In this document: one piece after another, positions 11,358 to 22,899 of the stretch
Position numbering within the stretch: the first letter of the stretch is position 1
Layout of the letters: the number at the start of each line of letters is the position of its first letter
NCBI GenBank assembly: GCA_000827325.1
Contig: KN832874.1
Coordinates: forward strand, 1,658,721 to 1,722,720
Reading direction: 5' to 3'
Origin: Oidiodendron maius Zn
Lineage: Eukaryota; Ascomycota; Leotiomycetes; Myxotrichaceae
Length of the DNA stretch: 64,000 nucleotides
Program-made: the position numbers and the translations under genes
The notes under the pieces: generated by a model
Database searches by the model: none
Seen by the model: the letters and a program-made list of their open reading frames with translations, nothing else
What the model was told of the DNA's origin: nothing

Positions 11358-12100
11358 TCAATATAGCTCCTTAAAGGAATCAATCTTCTCTTCAACAACA
11401 CATCGTACTGCTTCTTCGACTAGGATATCACCTCCAATTCCCTCAAACACACCCCCGATAGTGGCATGGTTCTCTATACAGGCCACGAAGACATCAGCTA
11501 CGTCTTCCCTGCTAACTTTAGGCAACGTGCTGACCTGTCTCGCTTTTGCCTTTCCAGTCCACCCTCCAGTATTATGCCACATAAGTCGAATTATAGTATA
11601 GCCTTCTATTCTACAAGATCATTATCCGCCTTAAACTTGGCCTCTATATAACCGAGCAACATAGCCTACAAATCATCAGAAACTTTTTGGTCCTTATCAT
11701 TATACCAGGACGGCCTCAGCCGGCTGCAATTCCTAGCATTAATTATCGATATTGTAATGATGCATTTGGTACAATCAGCCTCGACTATAGTATCAAACAC
11801 CTTGATAGCAGTATCCCGATCGATAATACAGTTAAAGATGGGGTCTTTGTATACTCGCTAGCCACCTCCTGCCGCGAATATAACTATATCTGGGAGAGAC
11901 AACTTGATAACTTTGGTAAGCTCGGCAACAGTCAAGTCTTCCAGAGACTGGATGATAGGCGTTGCACCAAGTTTGTAGAGGCTGGGGATGTGTTCTTCCC
12001 GTTGAATAACGGAATATACAGTATAATTCTTCTTTACCGGGCGCTCTGAGATGAACTTGGCCAGTCTCCCGGAGCCACCGAAGATAAGAGCTGATGGCAT
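11358..12100 (-). pseudogene. NmrA/isoflavone-reductase-like NAD(P)-binding protein, inactivated
   Basis: Starting at 12100, MPSALIFGGSGRLAKFISE is a Rossmann GxxGxxG start of an NmrA-like short-chain-dehydrogenase relative. The family pattern continues through KKNYTVYSVIQREEH, LPDIVIFAAGG, an Asp/Arg-rich VYKDP segment, WYNDKD, and a C-terminal part at 11358-11582 (VADVFVACIENHATIGGVFE...DSFKELY). The span of 743 bases fits a roughly 247-residue protein. The frame is broken by several stop codons (for example after AAGGG and after VSDDL, where a Trp is expected) and by a frameshift near 11620. Replacement of Trp, Arg or Gln codons by TAG/TGA/TAA fits C-to-T change on either strand, as in RIP. 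Confidence 0.75.
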
Positions 12101-12337
12101 TCTGCGCGTTAGCTGATGCGAGAATAGAAAATATGGAACAAATCGAAGCTTATGATTCCATTCACGATACTCTGACGTTGATGTAACCATCTAATTAGAT
12201 TAGGCTGCTCTGTGGCGCGAATATAAGACGCCAAGGGGTGCGAGCGTAAGGTGGGCCGTAAAACTATGCCGAGTATGCTAGCCTGCCTTCCACAATTCCT
12301 TTCTACTTTATGATCCCCCACAACACTCCCTCACGAA

Positions 12338-14427
12338 TTGCGAATAATGCGCAAACAACTGTCAAAACATTTCTTCAGAGTTGGGGGGAGCCAAAGGGGG
12401 CCAGAACCGTTTTGCGAAACCTGTCAGGAAGTAAAAATTTGGCAGCATCTCACAGGACAGCGAAACACAGGCTCAATAAAGGACTTCCCAATTCACGATA
12501 TTCAAGCAAGACAGAACTGTCCGTTTTGCAAGCTTGTGTATGGGCTTCTTGTCTTGACCTGCAACCAATCTGATGATATTCACCTAGGCGGCACACCCTG
12601 CAAACTCGAAACACTTCCTGGGTCTGCCGCGGGGTTTAATATACTCTTTGGTGATTACTCTGGGATGCGAATTCGTTTACAGAAAAGTCGTTTGTTCGAG
12701 AAAATGAGATTATCTGGAATGCCACATAGTGCCGGTGACCCTCAGATGATGGATCTGACCCGTCTGAGGCAGATTCTGAAAACGTGTCTGCGGGATCATA
12801 AACGGTGTCAGCTCAGGCCATTATCCGAGAGCACGAGTATTAATATTCTCTTGATTGATGTAAACCAATACTGTCTGGTAGAAAAACCATACAACTGTGA
12901 CCGAGTGGCGCTTAGTTATGTGTGGGGGAAAGACCAAGCCGTTAAGACGACAATAAAAAACTTAGCAGAGTTCAAGGAAGAGGGTTCTTTATTAAAAATA
13001 CAAAACGAAATCCCCAGAACTATTTGGGATTCTATGCTACTCGTTCGAGGCCTTGGACAACGCTACCTGTGGGTAAGCTATGTCGCTCATTTCTCTATCC
13101 CCTCATAATCGGTCTAGTCTTCTGCAATCCTGCGGAAGACTATTCCGTCATTGTTGCTGCAGGTTCTGACATCTCTTAGGCTGATAGTCTCTGCATCGTT
13201 CAGGACGACGAGGAGGCCAAACGAGAACAAATTAGAGCAATGGATTCGATATATAGCAATTCACTCTTAACAATCATCGCGGTCTCTGGCCATGAGGCCA
13301 ACTCAGGCCTACCCGGAGTACGTCCCAACACTCGACCGCTTAGATGCACCCCTCTCGATGAAAGAAATGCACTCGTTGCTACCACAGATGACCTGGGGTC
13401 GATCATGGGAACGTCAATTTACGAGACAAGAGGATGGACCTTCCAGGAACGGCTATTGTCACCCAGACGTCTATACGTTTCAAACTGGCAGTACTTCTTC
13501 TCATGCCTCACCGAAACTTGCTGCGAGGACTCACTAGCGGAAAAGCCCCTGAGGAAAAGTTTTGACCCACACGGCACCTCGCCAAACTCCCTCATGCGGA
13601 AACTTGCTTCATTCGACGGAAGAATGCTTCCCGAACTAGCCTTCTCGGTATATGGGGAGATAATCGAGAACTTCAGTACTCGCTCACTCACAAGCCCCTG
13701 GGATACAGTCAACGCTATTACCGGCATCAATAAAGTCGCCGCTTTAAATCTAGGTCGACTTCTTTGTGCTGGGGGACCGTATCAGCTTATTGAGTACTGT
13801 TTGATTTGGTTCCATCAAATCGGTCGCACCCCTATTCGAAATGATTACTTTGCTTCCTGGTCGTGGGCAGGCTGGAAATGCCCAGTGAGCTTCAAGCTTG
13901 CAAATGAAATATTTAGAGACGGAACAAGACCAATATTTTCATGCCGCGCTGACGTACACATGGTCGAGGGGAGAGAGGATTGGCAATACATCGACATGCT
14001 AGATATAGAAGGTTGGGGCTGTAATGCAGGGAAGTTTATTTCAGGACAAGGGCGGATGGCGAGGCTTGAGATGGGTGATCTTGATGAAAATATCGACGGT
14101 GAAGGCAAACTGGTCGGCATGTTTTTCGATACGGAGATCCCAGCTGAGCCTCTTAAAACCTCTTGCTGGCTGATAGGGCTCTTTCGGAAGGAAACAGTGT
14201 ATTACATGACCCTCATTGCTATTTTGAAAGCTGCGTGTCTAGCTTCAAATATTCCTCTTCCGGATCCATTCAGCGAAATGGACGATCTCGAGAAGGGATG
14301 CCAAGTCGTTGTCCTGTTAGTGGAAGACAAAGGCGAACATGTCGAACGGATGGGAATCGGGATAATATCTGATAGTGTCTGGAATCAGATGTTAGACATC
14401 GAGCGGAAATCTTTCACCCTCATGTAG
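12338..14427 (+). CDS. HET-domain (heterokaryon incompatibility) protein
   Basis: Two exons, 12338-13072 and 13180-14427, give 660 residues; the 107-base intron (GTAAGC...TTAG) falls inside the HET core and the join keeps frame. An N-terminal Cys cluster (FCETCQ...CPFCKLV) may bind zinc. The HET core contains CDRVALSYVWGKDQ, RTIWDSMLLVRGLGQRYLW, ADSLCIVQDDEEAKREQI, MDSIYSNSLLTIIAVSG and ETRGWTFQERLLSPRRLY. HET domains trigger cell death when incompatible hyphae fuse and are related to TIR domains. The C-terminal half is a typical unclassified effector or regulatory region (ASWSWAGWKCPV). It looks intact. No obvious partner gene lies alongside. Confidence 0.9.
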
Positions 14428-15242
14428 ATCGAATCACACAGTTCTGCTAGTTGCAGCATCATTTCAGTTCACGAGGCTTGGAGTTTCTCGAGTCTTCGAC
14501 ATGCTCTTCGGATAGACTCTACAAATGTTAAAGGAAATCACAGATACGTGTTAGCGCCTAGTTTACCAGAAACTAGGCGAAAAAGGTGGTAACGTTGCGA
14601 TTAGTTCAGATGGCGGGGTAAAAGACGTCCCTTCTACCCCATTATGAGGTCAGAACCTCCTTCACCGACATTTGACGCCTAACGCGTGATCGGGATGCTA
14701 TTAGGCCGATTTTTCATTGAAAAATGTGAATGAACAGTGAAAATGGTCCTTGTTTTATTCAACTGTAGAGAGTATATTTTCAAGTTGTGTTGAATGAAGT
14801 TAAAAAGGGGTGGTTTTTGTTCATTATGTTCAAATATTGCCCCTAATAATTCAATCGCTTAGAGTCATCTGGATCTTTCTAGGTTGCCGTAGGCTTTCCA
14901 TGCCCAGGGATGCTGTTACCACTATCTTAATCAGAAGGAAACTTCCAAATCTCTTGTTGAAAGATCGGGGTGTAGTGAAGGCCGTCTCATGCGAGCGGGT
15001 TTTCTAGATTCATGATTGGCTAGTGCCCAACAGCATTGACCTAGGCACTACGCCGCCTCGGTTCAGGCAGCAGATCCACCTAGTCGCACACTCCAGACAC
15101 CGTTTCATCAAAACTTTCATCTCCCAATCTTCATATGTAAGACTGCGTTCTTCCTATGCATACTCTGTAAATATCACCATATTAAGCCTGCACTATATAA
15201 AATCCTGACGTCGATTATCTCATATCCGCAACGAACCATCCC
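14428..15242. other. Intergenic region, no gene seen
   Basis: Short frames only. It includes the likely promoter of the following F-box gene; a TATATAAAA-like motif lies near 15193. Confidence 0.4.
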
Positions 15243-17166
15243 ATGGGCTACTCAGAGGCCAAATGCCGCCTCTGCGGTATCTCCTTTAACATCGGACGCA
15301 TCCGTAAAGCAGGCGAGCCACGCTCAGACGGCTGGCAATCGACCGGCGATAGTAATACCAAATGCATCATTAGCAACAACGACTATAACTGCTCGGAAAA
15401 GGACGGCTGTCGTTTGATAAAGAGGCCCCAAGGGGAGAGGAATCTCGAGTTGAAATTCAGCCGTGAGAAAGAAGCAGCTCTCAGGAAGCTCTTACACCCC
15501 CTCGCTGCTGAAGATGACAAAGATGATGAGGATGATGAGGATGATGAGGATGATTTGGATTATGTTTATGAAAGCGCTGAGGAGGATGACTATGAGTTCG
15601 AGTCCGATGTGGAGCTTCTTGGGCCTCTCAGTGAGGGAGATGCTGATGTTGAGACCAATAATGATGAAGATGAGTATTGGCCCGATCATATTATAGGCAA
15701 TCCACCTTGGGGTCAAATCCAGGGCCCAGTTCCTGGGCACGATCCGGAGGAACTACTGCCATTGGATACCTACAAAGGCGAAGAAAAGGAGCGAGGTAAG
15801 AGCATGATCAATCGTTTTGGCATTCTATATCAAGCATTGTTCTCATTAATTCACCAGTAGGATTACATTCTCCGCGCCCTGAGTTTATGTACGAGCACAT
15901 TGCTGGTCCTAATTGCCAAGATTATCAAGGCTACAATGGTAATCTCATAAGTGTCGAGGAAATGAGAGGTTGTAACACGCTTCAGTGCCTGATGTGGAAA
16001 AACGACGATTGGCAGGCCGAGCCAGATGACATGGAATTCGAGCTCTCAAGCCGTTGTTTCTTGACCGGTATCAGTGACCATATGCCATCACGTGACGTTG
16101 GTGGGCTCATAGTGATACCAGCACGACATGGGGAGAAATGTCCATGGGCTGATGATGTAACTTGGCATGTTCGTCTCTCTCCCTTTACCTTCGTTCGCCC
16201 GAGACTGAATAAAGAATTGAACTAACTTTCTCCTCGCAACTACAGCACACTCTAGATATGGAGTACGGCATGCCATTCCATCCAACCTGCTTCGATGTCT
16301 TTATGCATCTCTCAAAACTTCATTTCGGCCGCGTCGATATCAACGGGCTCATGCAATGGTACAAGCTAGAGGGCGAATACGAAGAGGTGCATAACTTTCC
16401 ACGTGCCGAAGGAGTCCACGAAAGTGGCGAACAATGGTGGGCTCACTCCCGAGGGCTGGAATATTTCGCTGCCAATCCACTATTCATCCCTCATTTACTA
16501 CCCATTCTCCGATCCGCAATTCACATGGAACCGTCTTTCAACCAGCAAATAGGAGCTTTCTCAGTGCTCGAAAGCACTTTGACCTCACCGGGATTATCAA
16601 CAGATCTATTCAACACCCTCCCACAAGAACTCATACTGGATATCCTCTTCTATCTCCCCTCCCGCTCCATCGCAAACCTACGACTTGCCTCACGAGCCTT
16701 TCGCCAACTCCCTATCTCCGTCTTCCGTACCCTGCTGATGGACGAGATGCCCTTCCTCTGGGAAGTTTACGACTCGTCTCCACCATTCTACTGGAGTACC
16801 TTCACGGCCTCTACTCTACAAGCTGAAAAGGCTGCTCGCGAGCGCATCGACAAAGAAGTATCATTCTATCGCTCTATCATAGAGGAGGAAATGCCCGAGT
16901 TGCATGAGATGTGGTGTCAAGCACTACATCAATTGATAGATGAGCGGCCGGATCCCAGAGTGGAGTGTTATGCCAGAGCATTAAAGGAGGAGATTTGTGA
17001 ACTCCCGAGGGAGAATACGAATTGGTATGAGGTGTATGTTGGGATTACGAGGAATTGGGCGAATTTAAAGGGGCTGTGGAATAGGAGGAGGATTTGGAAG
17101 GATGTGGAGGAGGTTTGCACTAGGATTAAAAGGTATTATGAGGAGGGGAAGATTGTGGATTTGTGA
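15243..17166 (+). CDS. F-box protein with N-terminal CxxC module and acidic linker
   Basis: Three exons, 15243-15795, 15858-16168 and 16246-17166, give 594 residues in frame. The N-terminus (CRLCGISFNIGRIRKAGEPR) is a recurrent start in fungal F-box proteins and holds a CxxC pair. An acidic stretch follows at about residues 93-150, encoded by a GATGAG/GATGAT tandem run at 15518-15555. After a segment with TFDVFMHL-like helices, an F-box lies around residues 410-450: LFNTLPQELILDILFYLPS with SIANLRLASRAFRQL. The C-terminal 140 residues are helical and charged. F-box proteins hand substrates to SCF ubiquitin ligases; the target here is unknown. The second intron has a GTTCGT donor, less common but it keeps frame. 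Confidence 0.82.
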
Positions 17167-17387
17167 CGAAGAGGCGACTTTCTGACGAGGACTTTGACTC
17201 GAACCTTGAGATTATTCATTCAATACATAGTTCTGGTTCGACTGGGTCTTATGGCAGGGGTCTTATCGCTGGTCGTAATACAGCTTGGCTAGGCTGAATA
17301 TCGATGCTGAGTATCCCTCAGTCGATGCTGAGTAGCCCCTTAGCTGACACCTGTAACCCCCTTGGTCAGCATTCCACCAACAGCTCA

Positions 17388-17831
17388 TCAGCAGTCTCCG
17401 TCCGGAGGAACGCGCTCGTTGCCGGGCGCGGGAATGGGCTCCGCGCGATCGCCAAAGAGGCAGTCGTAGAACGCGTCCAGATACTCGTCCAACTCCTCCT
17501 GCGAGAAGAAGTCCTGGTGGGTCACGGCGGCCCATTCCTGCGGGGTCGGCCGGTGCTCGAGCAGATGGTCGTATGCCGCCTTGGTCTTGGCGGCGGTCTC
17601 TGGGTTCTCTGCCATGTTCGCGTGCAGCTCGGGCACTGTCTTCCAGAACTCGTCGGCGAATTCGAGCTCGTGGATCCCCCAGACGGCCCAGTTGAGCTCG
17701 CTGATATGGGGAACTTGCTTAAGCCACTCGCGCGAACCCCGACTCACTTGTTCACTGCCATATCTGATTCGGGGTACATGGTCGTCAGCTCCCATGGCTT
17801 GGTCGCATTGCGCGAGACCACACGGCCGTGC
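17388..17831 (-). CDS. Hypothetical protein, 3' portion (5' end unresolved)
   Basis: A GC-rich coding stretch on the minus strand. The 3' exon (17388-17700) encodes ELNWAVWGIHELEFADEFW and an acidic C-terminal region ending near PGNERVPPDGDC. An upstream exon ending at 17748 (RNATKPWELTTMYPESDMA then VN) joins in frame across a GTGAGT...CAG intron of 47 bases. Upstream of about 17831 the frame is closed by a stop, so either another intron exists (an ACTAG acceptor sits at the boundary) or the 5' part is lost. I do not recognise the family. The high GC and regular codon use contrast with the AT-rich sequence around it. Confidence 0.45.
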   Translation of the reverse strand, partial: ARPCGLAQCDQAMGADDHVPRIRYGSEQVSRGSREWLKQVPHISELNWAVWGIHELEFADEFWKTVPELHANMAENPETAAKTKAAYDHLLEHRPTPQEWAAVTHQDFFSQEELDEYLDAFYDCLFGDRAEPIPAPGNERVPPDGDC

Positions 17832-18184
17832 TAGTGAATTTGACGTCCTTGTAGTTGGGTACTTCCGGGTCGTCAGATTGGCCGTCTGGACAGGTTCGAG
17901 GTCTGAATGCATTGACTGAACCACTGAGCATAGTATGGACAGATCTCCATGGAATGGAACGAGGTCTATTATGCCCGGCTAGGCCCTAAAGCCGCAACTG
18001 TACGCGAGATACCGGGGTAAATGGTCGGGGCTTTGCTGACAGAAAATTGTACTTGAGCGCTGTCTGAAGTCCTCTCTCCGCATGGTTTCGCTACCACCTA
18101 CAGAATTTTAATATGCCATTCTCTCATTTTCTACTTGACTGTATGGCATTGTGAGCAGCCCGTTTCATTTCCCATACCAGCATT

Positions 18185-19986
18185 ATGGGTAACGTCACAG
18201 AGAATGAAACTGCCTACTCCGTACCTTCCGAAGCACGTAAAGTTTACCAGGACGGCATTTTGAAGAATTCTTTGATTGCCAAAGACCTCCCTCGAAAGGT
18301 TGATGAGTTTGCTAATTCCATCCACTTCGAGGGCAGCGACCTGCCTAGCATCCCTATCAACCGGCGATTCGCTGGATCGGCAGCATCTCTAAAAGCTTTG
18401 GAGGCGTCGCTGATTGCTGCGTTAGTGGAACGGAAATACAACAGAAAAGTTACTTCCGTTACTATCAATACGGATCATGCGCAATTATTTTTCGCTTCGT
18501 GCCTCCTGTGAGCAATCAATCCTGTGGCAAATGAGAGCAGCTAGATCACCGCCAGCATCGGCATGGGTGTGGACAAATACAAGGACTATGATATTCATAA
18601 GATGAATTCCTCTCTTCATCGCATAAACTCCACCAATATATACAAGACCAAAGATGGCAGATATTTCCATTTGCATGGCAGCATGAACCCGGACTCCCAC
18701 ACAATGCGCCAGCAACGACATGGGAAGAGGCCTGCAAGCCATTCTCCGAAAAAAAAAAAGTCTCAGATTGAGAACTCAGAGATGCAGCGAGTTGCTTCCG
18801 ACGTGTATAGACAGGCGGGTGTGATCTGCGAGTCACTGGACTCTTTCCGCTCCTCTGATCATGGCAAGGCTAACGCTCATGTTGGTCTATTCGAGATCCA
18901 TCCGGTCAGCAATCTCTTACAGCCCGCAACATGGTGGACTTCAACTCCTCAAACATCGGCCTCGAGACCTCTTGAAGGGTTAAAAGTTGTGGATCTGACT
19001 CGTGTCATTGCCGCACCGGCTGTGACCAGAGGTCTTGCAGAATTGGGTGCTTCCGTGATGCGGGTCACGTCGCCTAACATCTGCGACATGAGTGCTCTTC
19101 ACATCGACCTAAACTGGGGCAAATGGAATTGCAGCATTGATTAGAAAACAGAAGAAGGCAAGACACCGCTGAAGAACCTGATCCTGGACGCCGACGTTGT
19201 GGTCCAGGGGTACAGGCCTGGCGTACTCGATAAATACGGGTTTGGACAGGATGGAGTTATTGACATTTGCAAGGACCGTGAAAATGGCATTATCTGGATA
19301 CGCGAAAACTGCTAGGGCTGGAACGGCCCGTGGAGCTACCGGACTGTGTGGCAACAGACTAGTGACGCCTGCGTTGGCATATCTTGGGCATTTGGCAAAG
19401 CCATGGGTTTGCCAGACTGAGAATCTGTGACGCCAGTGTTCCCAAACAGCGACTGTATGACCGGAATTGCGTGCGTAAGTGGCATATTATGCGCCTTAAT
19501 GAGGCGAGCGGAGCAAGGCGGCAGCTATAAACTCGACATCGCGTTGAACTATTACAACCAATGGCTAGCCAATAGCGTTGGTTAATACCCAGGCAAAGTG
19601 TGGCAAGACGTATGGGAGAAGAATGGCAAGCAAGTTTTCAGGTAGGTCTACAACACGCTGCAATCATTAGAGCCAAAAAGGAAAAAGACTACTGTATTAT
19701 CATATAACGGCAAACTGACACAATGTATAGATCACATCATAACATGCTATACACACTCCCACGTTTTATGGCTATTATCAAGGAAAATAGCGCCGACAAA
19801 CTTCTCCAACCCGGTTTCTTTGAGATACGCAATGCTGGCGCGCTAGGTGTGAAAGTAAGGACTGTAAAACCAATTATCAAGTTCGACCAGGGCGAGGTAG
19901 AGCTCAAATACAATGTAGGGACGCGAGGAAATGGAGTCGATGCACCGAAATGGCCGGAAGATTTAATGACAGAGATAATACGGTAG
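18185..19986 (+). pseudogene. CoA-transferase family III (CaiB/BaiF-like) protein, inactivated
   Basis: The open frames together follow one protein of roughly 550 residues of the CaiB/BaiF type, which moves CoA between carboxylic acids. Visible segments: an N-terminal part (18185-18511), IYKTKDGRYFHLHGSMNPD, WWTSTPQTSASRPLEGLKV, VDLTRVIAAPAVTRGLAELG, DADVVVQGYRPGVLDKYGFG, VSGILCALMRRAEQGGSYK, and a final exon (from about 19730) with TLPRFMAIIKENSADKL. In-frame stops occur at about 19142, in ENC*GWNG near 19312, before ESVTP near 19420 and in SVG*YPG near 19580, and the early part changes frame after 18500. An intron (GTAGGT...TATAG) is still recognisable near 19643-19730. The gene is dead. 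Confidence 0.82.
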
Positions 19987-20640
19987 AATATATTATCTAC
20001 AGCTTGCCTTCAATTGCAATTTGTTATATTAGATTGGACATAGCTATTCGAAGAGGTATCTCTGAGCGTCGTGCTATTTTCATCTTCCGAAGAGGCGCTG
20101 CAAGGAGAAGGTAGAGATATGGACTATCTGATTGGACAGCATACCCTGCTGTTCTCCGGTAGGTAAAGAGAGGCATGATTCTGACACTGGATAGAGTACA
20201 GGAATGAAACTCTCTCACACAGCCTAGCTATTTGAAGCATCATTCATTTCATATATTAGTTTTATCCTGTCCCTTCCTCAATTCCAATTCCCGCACATAA
20301 GTGAACAGTTCCGGGCCAAACCCTTGGATTCGCGAGCTGAAAAACACTTTTTAGCTTTTAAACTGAACCTGAAACGCATTCATACTAAGCTACACTGTGT
20401 GATGGGTATTCTTTGGCGGTACATCGCTGAGAGAGACGGTGATACGGTTTATTGGAACCTGCGAGTGTTCGGAATGAGTATGCTGCAGAGATCCACAGAG
20501 GTAATCTCAGAAGCTTTGATGATCGTTGGCACAGTATCTAGAGCAGTACTACCTGCCTTGCTTGTTTGCGCTGCAGATCTTAGTATGGCTTACCATACAG
20601 ACATATTGTTTGCAAAAACTGCGTTCTAGTACTCGGAAAA
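19987..20640. other. Intergenic region, no gene seen
   Basis: No frame with a recognisable domain. AT-rich, probably part of a mutated tract that also holds the next remnant. Confidence 0.35.
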
Positions 20641-20960
20641 TAAAGTATGGATAATCCCTGGATCTACAAAGTCCACTACTGCTTCCTCTATAGAGTAGAG
20701 ATACCTAAGGAGGTAGCGATAAAGGTCCGCCCTCTAACTGCTAGAGTGGGAGTCCTCTATATTAATAGAGGAGAAATATACAGCGTCCTGCCTTTGAAAT
20801 TCTTGAAACAAATACAGGACTATATTAGGCTACTAATCCTGCTATAGAATTTCTTTGAAGTTGCATTTAGAGTCAGTTCAGGTATATCACCTTATGAAAG
20901 GGTGCCTATACAGAGGCTGGCGTAAAGGCAGGGAATCACAGGCGTAATACAGGTGATGGT
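20641..20960 (+). pseudogene. Degraded patatin-like phospholipase fragment
   Basis: The reading frame from 20647 contains ARVGVLYINRGEIYSVLPLK, FLKQIQDYIRLLILL, a stop, then NFFEVAFRVSSG. This lines up with the start of patatin-like phospholipases, where a DGGGxRG oxyanion loop precedes a PL-helix and a GxSxG nucleophile elbow closes an FFEVAFG helix. Here the glycines of the loop are replaced by Arg, Glu and Ser, and the first Gly of the elbow by Arg, which is what G-to-A change would cause. The fragment is catalytically dead and lacks its neighbours. In fungi patatin domains often accompany ankyrin or NACHT repeats in NLR-like proteins. Confidence 0.55.
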
Positions 20961-22899
20961 ATTATATGGGCTTCCAGGACAACACCTGTGTCCGAAAGCA
21001 GAAGGGCATTGGAAAAGAGATCAGAAAAGTGCATCCTACGGTACAGAGACATTGCCGGCTGAATATATTCATCATTAGGGCAAGCTAAAATTCTAGGCAT
21101 TATCTCTATTCACTCATTCGGCATTCATTTGCAGTTGTTATAAATCACGTTTATTATGTTGAGAGGCTGCTCGCAGTTCATACAGAAGCAAATGAGGTTG
21201 TATTACGTCGTTATTTTTTATATTATATTCACATTGACATAATTGATTATTAAGGAAGTGCCGACCGTCAATCTCGTTATAATAAAGCCTATACACGTCA
21301 AGCATGGTCTAAGACAGGAGTCCCGAGATTGCGATCTGGCATGCCTTCGAAGTTCGGGTCGAGAAAATTATAACTGAACGAGGCGACCCGTCTTTGTTGA
21401 ATAATATATTGGTTTCACAATGATTTACTATAGACTGGACTCTCTTTGTGGAGTTGAACCTGGTATGGTGGACTTAAGACCATGGTATGTGCACTCTACA
21501 ACCCCATAGTTAAGCTAGTTGCATAGACTTACGCGTTGATCATATTCAACCCTTTCGTACCAAGGCAGAGAAGGCGATAGTGACCTGCTACGAATCATAA
21601 TTTGGCTGCTCTAACTTAGGAATTATGCAGCTTGGCAAACTGCCGATCACTTCCTCTATTGTAACTTAATAACTAGGCGGATATTATGCTTGGGCGTTTT
21701 GTCGTTTATCGAAATCTCCACTTTGTTTTTCTATTGGCTATGTCATCATTAGGAAAGCAAGAGGTAAGAAGTTAGTGCATGAGGGTCCTTTCCCGAACCC
21801 AGTCTTTGGAATCATGGACGCTCGTGCATCTAGGATAGCGTATCGTCAATGTGGGGCTGACCATGCGGTAAATGGAGACTGTGAAGAATAGACCAGAATC
21901 TAACGACGATCAGCGCGTGGATCTGGTACCGTAGAAATCTGCTGGGCCGATTTTGGGGGCCAGGCCAAGTGAGGGGTTTCCAAATTATGGCTTCACATTT
22001 CTGCAATAGCAACTCCTGGGCGTACGGTAAGGCTGGCCACGTCCCGAATGGTTGGTTTCTGTCTTGGCAGATATCGAACGTCGCCAGTTATGTAGGGTGT
22101 GAGACATTTGTGACTATGAGCGTAATACTCCGCGTCGGATGTGCCCCTTTTCTTGCCTTTTCCGTCGGTTATCGTCTTTCCAATCTGTTTGTCAGACGCA
22201 GATTTGGTGTGATATGCGGGGCAAGCCCGCATTTTGCGCCTTAGTGGGTTTCCTCCTCGTGAAACAAGACCCCTTTTTGTTTTTTCTTCTACTGTAGCTC
22301 GCAAGTTCTGGTCGCTCAGTAAGCGTGGCTTTACCGTGGCCCAGCCGCTTTCCATGTGATTCCGCATTTCACTTGATTCCGCCTTTCTCACGGCCAATAA
22401 ATTGCGATGCGCAGGTGACGCATTAGAGGGCGATCTTCAACAGGGGCGGAACCATCTGGGTCTGCGGGGTATCTGCTTGCACCATTCCGCGTACCCGTTC
22501 GTGGCGTTACTGAGGAACGTGGCATTCGGACGGCTCCGTACGGCCTGTATCACTCTTTCTGTGACGTCCTCCGGTGAGGCCAGCGAAGGTTGTTTCCATG
22601 GCGCAATCGCATGTTATTCAAATTATATTATGGTGTGTGATACTCCGTTAAAGAAAAGGGTCCAAAATTCCCCTGTGCTGGGTACCGAAAATCTGGGAAG
22701 AGACGATCGCGGAAGATTTGAGATGGGGTCGCTGGAATGCCCCCTTTTGTGCCGCTTATGAACGCACTATCTACTCCCCCTGTCGAGCAAAAGCAAGGCC
22801 GAATGCAAGTTGAGGACGAAATTCTTAAATGCGTCCAGTACTGCATGTGGAAAACACAAGTCTGTATCGCCCTATTCTGACTTCGAGTGCGCATCGACG
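20961..22899. other. Long region without a supportable gene
   Basis: About 1.9 kb with no coding match. A segment near 21440-21540 (minus strand) has tRNA-like box motifs but no acceptor stem. The part nearest 22900 is the upstream region of the receptor gene. Confidence 0.4.

Noticed and set aside
21440-21545. tRNA-like box A and box B motifs on the minus strand (TAGCTTAACTATGG and GGTTCAACTCC)
   Set aside because: No pairing acceptor stem and a poor anticodon arm; probably chance or a very degraded tRNA.
22402-22761. Plus-strand frame of 119 residues
   Set aside because: No recognisable domain and competing frames on the other strand.
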